NCBI RefSeq assembly: GCF_009856605.1
Contig: NZ_CP047242.1
Span: forward strand, 186,001 to 250,000
Reading direction: 5' to 3'
DNA length: 64,000 nucleotides
Origin: Trichormus variabilis 0441
GTDB taxonomy: Bacteria > Cyanobacteriota > Cyanobacteriia > Cyanobacteriales > Nostocaceae
In this document: piece after piece, positions 28,299-37,500 of the stretch
How positions within the stretch are numbered: the first letter of the stretch is position 1
Layout: every line of letters starts with the position of its first letter
Program-made: the position numbers and the translations under genes
Notes under the pieces: generated by a model
What the model was told of the DNA's origin: nothing
The model's database searches: none
Seen by the model: the letters and a program-made list of their open reading frames with translations, nothing else

Positions 28299-28350
28299 TT
28301 GGTAATAGCTAATAGGCAATTTTTTACTATTACCTATTAGCTATTACCAA
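28299..28350. terminator. Long inverted repeat between convergent rpoC2 and desB
   Basis: TTGGTAATAGCTAATAGG plus CAAT (28299-28320) pairs with ATTACC... to ...ATTACCAA (28329-28350), a 22-bp stem with one mismatch and a T-rich 8-base loop. It lies 52 bp beyond the desB stop on that gene's strand, so it may end desB transcription. It also resembles dispersed TAATAGC repeats. Confidence 0.55.
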
Positions 28351-28402
28351 ACACCGCAAATATTATTAGGGTTCAGACGAACATGATATTAAGTTTTTGG
28401 AT

Positions 28403-29482
28403 CTACTTATTCACTACTTGATTGTTAGAAGTGTAGTAAACTTTCCCACCAGTATCGGGGACAAAATGGCAACTCACGCAAGAACGCCACAATGACTTCC
28501 AAATAGGTTCTTCTGACTTGCGGTAATATTCACCCATGACTGGTTTAATAGCCTCGGTAGCCTTCAGCAAATTATAGTGAGGGATATTCAAGAAAATGTG
28601 GTGTGCTACATGAGTGCCGATATCATGATGGATATGATTGACTAAACCATAATTGCGGTCAATGCTAGAAATTGCACCTTTGAGGAAAGTCCAATCTTCG
28701 CCACGATACCAGGGGATATCTGCCTCAGTGTGGTGTAGGAATGTGACTAAATCAAGCCAGATTACAAACACGATATATGGTGCAGCGTAGTATTTTAACA
28801 ACCACATCCAGCCCCATTGATAAGTTAGGAAACCTAACGAAGCAACCATACAAGTCCACAGTACAGTGCTGGTGATGACATCCCATTTTTCTGATGGCTT
28901 GAAAAGAGGGCTACTAGGTAAAAAATGAGAGCCTTCCTTATTAGGAGAACGCTTAAACAAATACACTGGATAAGCCAGTAGAAAGACGTAATAACGGCCT
29001 ATCTTTTGCCCTAATGGCATTTCCTTGTATTGCGACTCAGTCACAGGATACCAGCTTTCATCATTATCGATATTGCCAGTATTTTTGTGATGAGTTCTGT
29101 GACTAATACGCCAACCGTGATAAGGGACTAATATGAAGGTGTGAGTCAGATGCCCAACTAAATCATTGAGCCATTTATGCTTAGAAAAAGATTGGTGTCC
29201 GCAGTCATGTCCAACCACAAACAAAGCCCAAAACATCGTTCCTTGCATTAACCAGAAAATTGGCCAGAAATACCAAGAATCTAGGTAATGAGCAACTGCG
29301 TATAGTGAGCTAACAATCACTACATCACGAAAAAAGTAAAACAGTGATTTGCCCACGTTTGGTTGAAAACATTCAGCCGGAATAGCTGCTTTTAAATCCT
29401 GAAGAGTAAATGGCAGCGTAGTTGTATTCTCTGATTGGTCAAAGCTAGGAGAATTATCGGAGGGGATTGTAGTTGATTGCAC
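28403..29482 (-). CDS. desB: Omega-3 (delta-15) acyl-lipid desaturase DesB
   Basis: It inserts the omega-3 double bond into C18 chains of membrane glycerolipids using O2 and ferredoxin. The di-iron histidine boxes are GHDCGH, HRTHH and HVAHH (within HIHHDIGTHVAHH). Hydrophobic spans around WYFWPIFWLMQGTMFWALF and GFLTYQWGWMWLLKYYAAPY place it in the membrane. The WRISHRTHHKNTGNIDNDESW block matches omega-3 rather than delta-12 enzymes. It is the last of three clustered desaturase genes, 372 bp after desA, and so may have its own promoter. desB is usually cold-induced in cyanobacteria; no regulatory motif was fixed here. Confidence 0.93.
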   Translation of the reverse strand: MQSTTIPSDNSPSFDQSENTTTLPFTLQDLKAAIPAECFQPNVGKSLFYFFRDVVIVSSLYAVAHYLDSWYFWPIFWLMQGTMFWALFVVGHDCGHQSFSKHKWLNDLVGHLTHTFILVPYHGWRISHRTHHKNTGNIDNDESWYPVTESQYKEMPLGQKIGRYYVFLLAYPVYLFKRSPNKEGSHFLPSSPLFKPSEKWDVITSTVLWTCMVASLGFLTYQWGWMWLLKYYAAPYIVFVIWLDLVTFLHHTEADIPWYRGEDWTFLKGAISSIDRNYGLVNHIHHDIGTHVAHHIFLNIPHYNLLKATEAIKPVMGEYYRKSEEPIWKSLWRSCVSCHFVPDTGGKVYYTSNNQVVNK

Positions 29483-29854
29483 TTGATTCTGTTGTGGGAT
29501 ATATATCGGACTTTACTGGAAGCATGAATTGAGTAACTATGATTCAGCGATGTCTGCGAAGCTAGCTCTCACACATCCAAAGAAGTAATCAAGGGATGAA
29601 AAGGTAGAATTGATAATCCATTGTATGGATAATAGCCCAGGTAAACAAGCCACATCCAACAACAGGGTTTTAATGTTTGGGTGATTATTTATGATTGCTG
29701 AATTCTTATTCAAAAATTTCTGGCAATTCACATATTAATTATCAGTAAATAGTGAACTGCCAAAATTTATTGAATTTACAGAATCATAAATTATTTTTTG
29801 CCATGAGGATTTTAAGTTAGCATCGCATCTAGCTAATACTAATGGCTAAAAAAC
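29483..29854. other. desA-desB intergenic region
   Basis: This 372-bp AT-rich spacer lies on the leader side of desB. A 64-codon frame at 29537-29731 (minus) has no RBS and no recognisable family and is treated as accidental. The region is long enough to hold an independent, possibly temperature-responsive, desB promoter and leader; I could not identify one by eye. Confidence 0.4.
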
Positions 29855-30907
29855 CTATCGTCCTGCGTAATAATCTTTAAAAGGCTGATAGCCAACATCA
29901 GTTCGATACAGTTGACATTCGTCAGTAATGAACTTCATTAAAGACCAAGAAAAGCGAAGTTCATCATGTAGATAATCACCCCAATTTTCTTTAATGCTGC
30001 TGTAAGCTAACCGCAAATTATAAGAGGGAATAGCGGTAGAAAGGTGATGAGGAACGTGGACGTTAATATCGTGACACAACACTTCTACCCATTTGGGATA
30101 ATCACAATGAATAGTCCCAAATAACTGTGCCATAGCTTCATGCCATTTGTTCTCTGTTTCAAAAGGAACATCTGGAAATGTATGGTGAACAATGGTGAAG
30201 GTACTCATCCAGAAATGATAACCCAGCCAAGGCACAAACCAAAATTTTACAAATCCCCAAATACCAGTTGTAGCGATGAGGGTGGGAAAAGCAACTGCGG
30301 CAAATAAAACTACTACAGCAACAGAAAGTTTCACATCAGCTTGGTCTTTAACTTTGAACTTCCGCCAATCGAAATGCACGACAGCCCAATGTCCAATTGA
30401 ACCTACCCACCAAAGCCTTTGACGCATAAACAACTTAAAGGCAGACTGACGAGTTTTACCCCAACTGGCAAACACTTCTGGTCTGATAGGATGCCAAGCA
30501 TTGTCTTCGTCTAACTTGTTGGTGTGCTTGTGGTGGTGATTATGCTTAATCCGCCAGCTATGAAAGGGATATATTAACGGCATCATAAATATATGCCCTA
30601 CCAAGTCATTTACCCAACGACGTTTGGCAAATGAACGATGTCCACAATCATGACCAATCACAAAAAAACCTGTTAAAGCAGTACCTGTAAAAATCCAGGC
30701 AATGGGTAAAAGAAACCAAGGTGCGATCGCCAAACTCCAGTAACCTAAACCAACCATGACAACACTGAGTAGTGCTTGTGTCCACGCTTTGCGACGGTTC
30801 TGCTGAAAACATTCTTTTGGCAGAGTTTTAATAATATCTTTGAGCCTTAGTTCGGGATTACTAAGCTTATTTTTTATTTCCTGATTTTTGATGATTGATG
30901 TAGTCAT
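29855..30907 (-). CDS. desA: Delta-12 acyl-lipid desaturase DesA
   Basis: It converts oleoyl to linoleoyl chains in membrane lipids; it acts after DesC and before DesB. Histidine boxes are [15 protein letters not shown] and [11 protein letters not shown]. The block [23 protein letters not shown] is typical of delta-12 enzymes. I start at ATG 30907 ([13 protein letters not shown]); the frame continues 11 codons upstream but with an atypical hydrophobic sequence and no good start. 350 residues fits the family. It lies 229 bp downstream of desC with a palindromic repeat between. Confidence 0.93.
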   Translation of the reverse strand: MTTSIIKNQEIKNKLSNPELRLKDIIKTLPKECFQQNRRKAWTQALLSVVMVGLGYWSLAIAPWFLLPIAWIFTGTALTGFFVIGHDCGHRSFAKRRWVNDLVGHIFMMPLIYPFHSWRIKHNHHHKHTNKLDEDNAWHPIRPEVFASWGKTRQSAFKLFMRQRLWWVGSIGHWAVVHFDWRKFKVKDQADVKLSVAVVVLFAAVAFPTLIATTGIWGFVKFWFVPWLGYHFWMSTFTIVHHTFPDVPFETENKWHEAMAQLFGTIHCDYPKWVEVLCHDINVHVPHHLSTAIPSYNLRLAYSSIKENWGDYLHDELRFSWSLMKFITDECQLYRTDVGYQPFKDYYAGR

Positions 30908-31087
30908 GAAAACCTGAATAACAACAAAACCCTCTACCAAGCCACCACAAAAGTAACTGGCCGCAAAGTACTTGATAATTAACGTTCTGCATCATAGCAA
31001 CTTTAGCTAGCCAAGCGCACCTGTAACTAATTTCCAGAAGCTATTTGAGAACTAACGAGTAGATATTTGGTTGCGAAAAATTACTAA

Positions 31088-31122
31088 GTCATTAGTCATT
31101 TTTTAGACAAATAACTAATGAC
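31088..31122. repeat. Hairpin of ATTAGTCATT words between desC and desA
   Basis: GTCATTAGTCATT (31088-31100) pairs with AATAACTAATGAC (31110-31122), 12 of 13 positions. The words match the TAATGAC heptamer family at 24026-24079. It lies 14 bp after the desC stop and may protect or end that transcript. Confidence 0.55.
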
Positions 31123-31136
31123 ACATAATAAACTAA

Positions 31137-31955
31137 TTACTGCTTTTTGTCTGCTAGTTTGACATTAGTTGCTAAACCAAGTACTTGCAGCAATTGCACC
31201 GTCATCCAAGTCAGATCAACTTCCCACCATTCCAACCCGTGACGAGCTGAATATTGAAAAGCGTGGTGGTTGTTGTGCCAGCCTTCGCCAAACACTAGTA
31301 CAGCTACCCACCAACAGTTAGTAGATTTGTCTCCGGCATCATAGGTGCGGTAGCCAAATTTATGGGTAGCGCTGTTTACCAACCAAGTACAGTGGTAAAC
31401 CCAGACGATGCGAAAGAAAATTCCCCAGACTACAAAAGACCAGCCGCCCAGATATAACAGCAACAACCCCAGAGCAATCTGGATAAAAATGAAATATTTC
31501 TGTAAAAACTGATAAACTGGGTCTTCGGCAATATCTTTGGTGAACCGAGGAACATCAGCGTGGGAGGGAGAGTGATAAATTAGCCAACCAATATGGCTCC
31601 ACCAGAAACCTTTATTAGAATCATGGGGATCTGGGTCAGTATCGGAATGTAAATGATGAATGCGATGTGTCCCGACCCACTCGATTGGCCCTCCTTGACA
31701 GGCAAGAGTCCCGCAAAGCACTAGGAAATATTCCAACCACTTGGGAGTCTGAAAACTGCGGTGGGTGACAAGGCGATGAAAGCCTAAGGTAATACCCAAA
31801 CCACCAGTGATCCAGTAAAGCAATAAAGCCACACCAACTGCCGCCCAGCTGAAATTACCAGGGACAAAGGCAAACAAAGCGCCGATGTGTAGCCCAAGGA
31901 AAAATAGGGTATTTACCCAATTGATTTGAGGTTTAGTTGAAGTAGCAATTGTCAT
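31137..31955 (-). CDS. desC: Delta-9 acyl-lipid desaturase DesC
   Basis: It introduces the first double bond into stearoyl chains of membrane lipids. Histidine boxes are HRLVTHRSF, HRIHH and HNNHH (in EGWHNNHHAFQYSARHG). Several membrane spans are visible (TLFFLGLHIGALFAFVPG, AAVGVALLLYWITGGLG and others). The length of 272 residues is normal. It heads the minus-strand cluster desC-desA-desB in the order in which the enzymes act. Its start is near the start of a divergent PLP-enzyme gene, so the two share a short promoter region. Confidence 0.94.
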   Translation of the reverse strand: MTIATSTKPQINWVNTLFFLGLHIGALFAFVPGNFSWAAVGVALLLYWITGGLGITLGFHRLVTHRSFQTPKWLEYFLVLCGTLACQGGPIEWVGTHRIHHLHSDTDPDPHDSNKGFWWSHIGWLIYHSPSHADVPRFTKDIAEDPVYQFLQKYFIFIQIALGLLLLYLGGWSFVVWGIFFRIVWVYHCTWLVNSATHKFGYRTYDAGDKSTNCWWVAVLVFGEGWHNNHHAFQYSARHGLEWWEVDLTWMTVQLLQVLGLATNVKLADKKQ

Positions 31956-32041
31956 GCAGTAACTCGAATTAAAATTGTTCAGCCTAGTCTGTGCGATTTT
32001 GCAATTCGCATATTTATAGTTTTTTTGTTAACGAGGAAGTA

Positions 32042-33271
32042 ATGAACAGCTTGGAACAGCTGCGGCAAGCAGAACAGGCACTGTTAGAGATTTTTTCTGG
32101 AATTGACGCTCAGGTCAAGCAAAATCTGAAAAGAGTGCTGGAAGCCTTTCGTAATCAACGCGTAGGAGCGCACCACTTTGCTGGTGTAAGTGGTTATGGT
32201 CACGATGATTTAGGTCGAGAAACTTTAGACAAAGTTTTTGCCGAGGTAATGGGTGCTGAAGCTGCGGCGGTGCGGGTGCAGTTTGTTTCGGGAACTCACG
32301 CGATCGCTTGCGCCCTGTTTGGTGTACTCCGGCCTGGTGATGAAATGTTAGCAGTAGTTGGTTCCCCCTACGATACGCTCGAAGAAGTCATTGGTTTACG
32401 GGGTCAAGGTCAAGGCTCCCTTATTGAGTTTGGCATAAAATACCGCCAATTGGAGTTAACTTCCCAAGGTTCTATTGATTGGCAAACTTTAAGCACTAGC
32501 ATTACTGATAACACCCGCTTAGTTTTAATTCAGCGTTCTTGTGGTTATTCTTGGCGACCTAGCTTATCCATTGCCGATATTGAAAAAGTGGTCAATTTAG
32601 TCAAACAGCAAAATCCTGACACTGTTTGCTTTGTGGATAACTGCTACGGCGAATTTATCGAAACCCAGGAACCTACCCACGTTGGTGCTGATTTAATGGC
32701 TGGTTCCTTGATTAAAAATCCTGGTGGGACAATTGTGACGGCTGGTGGTTATGTAGCTGGACGGGCTGACTTAGTAGAAGCAGCCGCTTGCCGCCTGACT
32801 GCTCCTGGTATTGGTAGTTATGGTGGGGCGACATTTGACCAAAATCGCCTGTTATTTCAAGGATTATTTTTATCGCCCCAGATGGTGGGTGAGGCGATGA
32901 AGGGAACTCACCTGACTGGTTATGTATTTGACAAACTTGGTTATCCAGTAAATCCTGCACCCCTCGCCCCCCGTGGAGATGTTATTCAGGCGATTAAACT
33001 GGGTTCTGGGAAGAAGCTGATTGCCTTCTGTAAGGCTGTACAACAGAATTCACCCGTGGGTTCTTACCTTGACCCCGTTCCCGATGATATGCCGGGGTAC
33101 GAGAGCCAAGTAGTGATGGCTGGGGGGACATTTATTGAGGGGAGTACTTTGGAATTTTCGGCGGATGGGCCTTTACGTGAGCCTTATGTGGTGTATTGCC
33201 AGGGGGGGACTCATTGGAGTCATGTGGCGATCGCTCTAGAGGCGGCGATCGATGCAGTAGGAGAAGCTTGA
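32042..33271 (+). CDS. PLP-dependent methionine gamma-lyase-family protein (aluminium resistance-like)
   Basis: A 409-residue fold-type I PLP enzyme of the YnbB/aluminium-resistance family. FVSGTHAIACALFGVLRPGDEML is the cofactor phosphate region, NPDTVCFVDNCYGEF holds the Asp for the pyridine nitrogen, and the Schiff-base Lys is in AGSLIKNPGG. I start at ATG 32042, with GAGGAAG about 5 bp upstream; a 17-residue upstream extension is not supported. The reaction is probably a C-S or C-N lyase on an amino acid but has not been established for cyanobacterial members. Confidence 0.85.
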   Translation: MNSLEQLRQAEQALLEIFSGIDAQVKQNLKRVLEAFRNQRVGAHHFAGVSGYGHDDLGRETLDKVFAEVMGAEAAAVRVQFVSGTHAIACALFGVLRPGDEMLAVVGSPYDTLEEVIGLRGQGQGSLIEFGIKYRQLELTSQGSIDWQTLSTSITDNTRLVLIQRSCGYSWRPSLSIADIEKVVNLVKQQNPDTVCFVDNCYGEFIETQEPTHVGADLMAGSLIKNPGGTIVTAGGYVAGRADLVEAAACRLTAPGIGSYGGATFDQNRLLFQGLFLSPQMVGEAMKGTHLTGYVFDKLGYPVNPAPLAPRGDVIQAIKLGSGKKLIAFCKAVQQNSPVGSYLDPVPDDMPGYESQVVMAGGTFIEGSTLEFSADGPLREPYVVYCQGGTHWSHVAIALEAAIDAVGEA

Positions 33272-33275
33272 GCTA

Positions 33276-34469
33276 TCACTCTGGTAACTTATACTGCCCC
33301 ACGATGCGCTTGGCAAACTCAGGAACGTGCGCCTCCAACTTCTCAGGATGATTCCGCTTTACAAACAAATAATTGCGGGTAAAGTGGGAATCTATGGAGA
33401 ACCGCGCATACTCTAACCCTTTAGGGCCAATTTTATCAATCACCACACCCATCATTTTTGCCACCCACATGGGAAGTGTCACACCTTTGTCATAGGCGGA
33501 TATTCCCTGTTGTACAGCCTCTTGTCGATTGCCTTGGGACATTACAGGTTGAGTATCTAACTGGTCTTGCACCAAGTCCAGCATTTCTTTACCTGTATTA
33601 TTTCTGACAAGAATCCACTGCCAGCCGAAGGGTGCGCCCATGTAACCCACTACTAAATCGGCTAGGGAGTTGACGTAATCAAAACAACTCATGCAGGAAG
33701 GAGCAAAAACATCTTTGAGTTGATTCGTTTTTAAACCAAAGAAGGGGACTTTCTCAATTGAGCCATCTTCATGTGTGAAGTGAATGCGGAAATCCTGCAT
33801 GAACTCATAGTGTACAACTGTCTGAGGGGAGCGACTGGTGGTTTCTAAGAATTTTTGCAGTCCGGCGCGGGTGACGTTATCTACACAAGGTGTACCTAAA
33901 ACGTAGAGCTTTTCTAAACCCAATTTTTTTTCTACAGCTCGTAAGGCTTGGATTTGGCAACCAACACCAATGACTAACAGTCGCTTCATCCCTGATTTTT
34001 CTACTTGTTCCAATATTGATAGATTGGGGGAGAGTGTTGGTTTGTTTACCCGCGCTGCTAGTATTTCTTCTGGGGTGCGAGCAATTACGGGCATGGGTTG
34101 GAAGCGATCTTCTTTGCTGTTTTGGACGCAGACAACGCCTTCCACTAGGCCACGATTCAGCATTTCTATGGCAATACTGCTGACAATACCAGTCCATTGT
34201 GCGCCTGGAATTGGTTGCTGTTTCCTGGCTGCAATCATGTCTTGATGAACACCAAAGTAGAGTTCATCAGGATGATCGAGATTGCGCGATCGCTGGTGTG
34301 CCTGTTCTTCGAGTGTGTCTATCTGCTGGGTAATAAAAGCACAGGCTTCCTTGACATAGTGGATATAATATGTATCGCACAGCCCGCACTCGCTGCATAG
34401 TTCCTTAGCAGGGCGACGGCTATTGGGTTTTAAGGCTTTGGCTTTTTTGTGAGGGAAGAGCGAAGTCAT
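33276..34469 (-). CDS. bciB: Divinyl (proto)chlorophyllide 8-vinyl reductase, ferredoxin type (BciB / HCAR family)
   Basis: The 397-residue FrhB-like flavin/iron-sulphur protein is related to Synechocystis Slr1923, shown to act as an 8-vinyl reductase in chlorophyll synthesis, and to plant 7-hydroxymethyl chlorophyll a reductase. The N-terminal iron-sulphur cysteines are CSECGLC (25-31) and Cys43; a further pair is APSCMSCFDY, followed by LADLVVGYMGAPFGWQW. LLVIGVGCQIQALRAVEKKLG is the flavin-domain block. It uses reduced ferredoxin and FAD. The 8-vinyl reductase assignment over HCAR is by cyanobacterial precedent. It converges with the PLP-enzyme gene, with stops 4 bp apart. Confidence 0.85.
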   Translation of the reverse strand: MTSLFPHKKAKALKPNSRRPAKELCSECGLCDTYYIHYVKEACAFITQQIDTLEEQAHQRSRNLDHPDELYFGVHQDMIAARKQQPIPGAQWTGIVSSIAIEMLNRGLVEGVVCVQNSKEDRFQPMPVIARTPEEILAARVNKPTLSPNLSILEQVEKSGMKRLLVIGVGCQIQALRAVEKKLGLEKLYVLGTPCVDNVTRAGLQKFLETTSRSPQTVVHYEFMQDFRIHFTHEDGSIEKVPFFGLKTNQLKDVFAPSCMSCFDYVNSLADLVVGYMGAPFGWQWILVRNNTGKEMLDLVQDQLDTQPVMSQGNRQEAVQQGISAYDKGVTLPMWVAKMMGVVIDKIGPKGLEYARFSIDSHFTRNYLFVKRNHPEKLEAHVPEFAKRIVGQYKLPE

Positions 34470-34736
34470 GTTAAGCGCAATTTGTTATCTCAAAACTTAA
34501 GATAGCGGAAGCCTGCACTTTATACAAAATTTCCTCGCCAGATGCAATATTTAGTTCTTGTCTTCAAGGGTTAGTACAACTGACTACTGACAAGCAACCA
34601 GAGAAAGTGATAAGGATAAATTATATTGACTGATACCCACCGAATTTTTGATGTTAAGAGTTTCAAAAGTTAAAAAGGCGGGTTGTCAGAAGTTAGGTAT
34701 TGTATTGCTGGAAGCAGGCAATGTGATGATGGAGCC

Positions 34737-35459
34737 ATGAAAAAAACGGTTGAAGTCCTACCGGATCAAACAGCGCTAATTGCGCGATCGCTCGATTTGA
34801 TCCTGACTAAGTTAGATACTGCCATAAAACAGCAGGGGCGATTTACCATTGCCTTATCCGGCGGTAGCACACCTAAGCCGTTGTATGAAGCGATCGCTGC
34901 CCAAAAATTACCTTGGGATAAAATTCATGTTTTCTGGGGAGATGAACGTTATGTCTCGCCAGATCATCCCGATAGTAATGAACTGATGGCCCGTACTGCA
35001 TGGCTAGACCGCGTTGATATCCCCGCCGAGAATATTCATGCTGTCCCCACTTTAGATAATAATCCGGCAGTATCGGCTGCTAAGTACGAACAGCAATTGC
35101 AAGCATTTTTTAACTCTGCACCCGGAGAGTTTCCCGCTTTGGATGTGGTATTGCTAGGCATGGGTGATGATGCCCATACTGCATCTTTGTTTCCCCACAC
35201 AGAAGCTTTACAAGTACGCGATCGCTTAATTACTGTGGGTAATAAAGACGGCAACCCCCGCATAACCTTCACATACCCATTCATTAACGCTGCTCACAGT
35301 GTAATTTTTGTGGTTGCAGGTGCTAACAAACGGCCAGCCCTTGCTCAAGTATTTGCTCCGAGTGCAGATGACTTAGCTTATCCATCCCGCTTAATTCGGC
35401 CGCAAGGTGAACTTTTGTGGCTATTGGATGCAGCCGCAGGCGCGGAACTCTCAGTTTGA
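34737..35459 (+). CDS. pgl: 6-phosphogluconolactonase
   Basis: It hydrolyses 6-phosphogluconolactone in the oxidative pentose phosphate pathway, important for dark and heterocyst metabolism. Family motifs are FTIALSGGSTPKPLYEAIA, VFWGDERYVSPDHPDSN and LLGMGDDAHTASLFPHT. I use ATG 34737 (MKKTVEVLPDQTALIARS), giving 240 residues, the normal length; an in-frame TTG at 34683 would add 18 unlikely residues. It is divergent from the vinyl reductase gene. In Nostoc the other pathway genes (zwf, opcA) lie elsewhere. Confidence 0.95.
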   Translation: MKKTVEVLPDQTALIARSLDLILTKLDTAIKQQGRFTIALSGGSTPKPLYEAIAAQKLPWDKIHVFWGDERYVSPDHPDSNELMARTAWLDRVDIPAENIHAVPTLDNNPAVSAAKYEQQLQAFFNSAPGEFPALDVVLLGMGDDAHTASLFPHTEALQVRDRLITVGNKDGNPRITFTYPFINAAHSVIFVVAGANKRPALAQVFAPSADDLAYPSRLIRPQGELLWLLDAAAGAELSV

Positions 35460-35534
35460 TTTTCCCATCACGAGTAATTGTTAAAATCGGAAGCTAGAGT
35501 TACCGCCTTGCCGCATTTCTCATAAAAAACAAGT

Positions 35535-35587
35535 CTAACCTTTGGGTGTCTACTGCAAAAGCCGCTCCCAAGGTTAGTTTGCTTGTT
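35535..35587 (+). terminator. Imperfect hairpin after pgl
   Basis: CTAACCTTTGGG (35535-35546) pairs with CCCAAGGTTAG (35577-35587) with a single bulge; a weak T-run follows. It lies 75 bp after the pgl stop and may be its terminator. Confidence 0.45.
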
Positions 35588-35630
35588 AGGAATATATTTT
35601 TAGGATGCTCTTGAACAAAGGCTTAAATCA

Positions 35631-36494
35631 ATGATCGTCTGTCCAAATTGCAACCACCCCAATCCAGACGGCGCTGTCCAATGTGAAGCTTGCTACACGC
35701 CGTTACCCGCCACCAGTAATTGTCCCAACTGTGGCGCAACTGTCCAATCTGATGCTGCTTTTTGTGGTCAGTGTGGCTTTAACCTGCACTCAGTCGCCGC
35801 GCCTGCTGCTACTGTCGCTACAGTCGCCCCTGATGTTCCAGTGGAACTGCCACCATTAGCTAATCCCGATCCGCTTTTAGAATTGTTACAACCCAATGCC
35901 TTAGGCCTTGATCCGGTTGCTAATGAGACTCCCCCTGCACCAGCACCCTTACCACCTACAGCCGTAGCAGCACCCCCGTCTGCACCTCCTGTAGTGGTGG
36001 AAGTTACACCTGCCCCACCACCAGCACCAGTAGAAGCAAGTATTCCTACTCCCCCACCCGAACCCGTAGCGCCCCCAGAACCAGTTCCAGCAGTAGAAGC
36101 ACCAGCACCAGCACCAGAAACTGTTGTAGCTGCACCTCCTTCTCCTGCTAGAACCCAATTACAGCAAATTACAGCCCGGTTAGTTCACGTCCAAAGCGAT
36201 CGCGAAATAGAATTACCACCCAGCTTATCTGTGGTTCATATTGGTAAACCAAACGATCGCATTCCTCCCGATGTCGATGTTTCCGGCTTTGCCAACTCCG
36301 AGATTGTCTCACGGGTACACGCGGATATTCGCCTAGAAGGTGACGCGCACTATATAGAAGATGTGGGCAGTTCCAACGGCACTTACATTAACAATTTACC
36401 TCTACTACCAGGCAATAGACACCGCCTCAGACCAGGCGATCGCATCAGTTTAGGTAAAGGTGATTTGGTAACTTTCCTCTTTAAACTCGCTTAA
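35631..36494 (+). CDS. Double zinc-ribbon, proline-rich linker and FHA-domain protein
   Basis: The 287-residue protein begins with two zinc ribbons (CPNCNHPNPDGAVQCEAC and CPNCGATVQSDAAFCGQC). A Pro/Ala/Glu-rich linker of about 100 residues follows (62-170). The C-terminal FHA domain (about 190-287) has the phosphothreonine-binding signature: HIGKPNDRIPPDVDVS, SEIVSRVHADI and DVGSSNGTYINN. It is likely an adaptor that docks to a protein phosphorylated by a Hanks-type kinase; the partner is unknown. It is followed by a perfect hairpin repeat and then an M50-like gene on the same strand. Confidence 0.9.
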   Translation: MIVCPNCNHPNPDGAVQCEACYTPLPATSNCPNCGATVQSDAAFCGQCGFNLHSVAAPAATVATVAPDVPVELPPLANPDPLLELLQPNALGLDPVANETPPAPAPLPPTAVAAPPSAPPVVVEVTPAPPPAPVEASIPTPPPEPVAPPEPVPAVEAPAPAPETVVAAPPSPARTQLQQITARLVHVQSDREIELPPSLSVVHIGKPNDRIPPDVDVSGFANSEIVSRVHADIRLEGDAHYIEDVGSSNGTYINNLPLLPGNRHRLRPGDRISLGKGDLVTFLFKLA

Positions 36495-36515
36495 CTAAAT
36501 TCAGGGTATGGGGGT

Positions 36516-36559
36516 GTAAGGGTGTAGGGGTATCAGTGTTTAAAACCCTACACCCTTAC
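36516..36559. repeat. Perfect 14-bp hairpin repeat after the FHA gene
   Basis: GTAAGGGTGTAGGG (36516-36529) and CCCTACACCCTTAC (36546-36559) pair exactly around a 16-base loop. The same words occur at 9345-9432. There is no U-tract. It may act as a transcript 3' stabiliser. Confidence 0.7.
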
Positions 36560-36609
36560 ATCTGAAATATGGGTACAAAATAGTAATAGTTACGAATTAC
36601 AAACTAATT

Positions 36610-37353
36610 ATGAGCCAGCCAGGGAAAGATTTTGAAACCTTACTGCATCGAGAAGCCCCCCTAGAAGTTGAGAGAATGGGATTAACTTGGTTAGTGGGAG
36701 CAGCAATCGCTACAGCAATGTTGTGGCAAGTTCCAGGCGGAGATTATATTTTATACCCCTTTACCATCCTCGCTACTTGGTTCCATGAAATGGGTCATGG
36801 CTTAATGGCTGTGCTTTTGGGTGGTCAGTTTCAGCAATTACAAATTTTTGGTAATGGTTCCGGTGTCGCCAGCTATGCCATCAGCAGATCCTTAGGCCCC
36901 ATCGGCCCAGGTTTAGTTGCCGCCGCCGGGCCAATGGGGCCGCCACTTGCAGGTGCAGCCTTGATTTTAGCCTCCCGCAGTTTTACCACTGCCTCCCTGA
37001 GCCTGAAAATTTTAGGAAGTTTTTTATTAATTTCTACATTAATTTGGGTACGTTCCCCCTTTGGATTGGTAGCTATTCCCTTGTTAGGATTAATCATTTT
37101 GGGAATTTCCCTCAAAGCTCCCCGATGGATGCAGGGATTTGCCATTCAATTTTTAGGTGTACAAGCCTGTGTCAGTACCTACCATCAATTAGATTATCTA
37201 TTTAGTTATTCTGCTGGTTCTTTGGGATTATCGGATACAGCCCAGATGGAAAAATATTTATTATTACCCTATTGGTTTTGGGGTGGATTAATGGCGATCG
37301 CCTCTTTGATCATTCTCATCCAAAGCCTCCGCGTTGCTTATCGCTCAGTTTAG
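36610..37353 (+). CDS. M50-type multi-spanning membrane protein (site-2 protease-like)
   Basis: The 247-residue integral membrane protein has the zinc-metalloprotease motif HEMGH (in ATWFHEMGHGLMAVLLGGQF), at the end of its second hydrophobic segment, as in peptidase M50B-like proteins. Further spans include GPIGPGLVAAAGPMGPPLAGA, ILGSFLLISTLIWV, PFGLVAIPLLGLIILGIS and WFWGGLMAIASLIILIQS. The usual second metal-ligand motif (NxxPxxxLDG) is not evident, so protease activity is uncertain; it may instead be a scaffold or transporter. The next gene downstream encodes an envelope SpoIID-like protein. Confidence 0.8.
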   Translation: MSQPGKDFETLLHREAPLEVERMGLTWLVGAAIATAMLWQVPGGDYILYPFTILATWFHEMGHGLMAVLLGGQFQQLQIFGNGSGVASYAISRSLGPIGPGLVAAAGPMGPPLAGAALILASRSFTTASLSLKILGSFLLISTLIWVRSPFGLVAIPLLGLIILGISLKAPRWMQGFAIQFLGVQACVSTYHQLDYLFSYSAGSLGLSDTAQMEKYLLLPYWFWGGLMAIASLIILIQSLRVAYRSV

Positions 37354-37500
37354 TCAACAATCAAAAATCAACAGTCCTCCCCAATCCAAAACACATTGCA
37401 TAATTGTTAGGAAGTGGCAACCTCTTAATTGAGGAAACTGTCTTATCTTAAGTTGTGGACGTTATAGTCCAGAACTGCTAACAGATACTAATGTGACTTG

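Noticed and set aside
29537-29731. 64-codon frame between desA and desB
   Set aside because: No RBS, odd composition and no family; more likely leader DNA of desB.
34683-34736. TTG-started N-terminal extension of pgl
   Set aside because: The added residues are Cys/Gly/Arg-rich and unlike the family; the ATG at 34737 gives the normal length.
35949-36158. Trp/Cys-rich minus-strand frame opposite the FHA gene
   Set aside because: It is the antisense shadow of the Pro/Ala-rich linker of the FHA protein, whose composition explains it fully.
36610-37353. Functional site-2 protease
   Set aside because: Only the HEMGH motif is seen and the second conserved metal-ligand motif is missing, so only M50-like is claimed.
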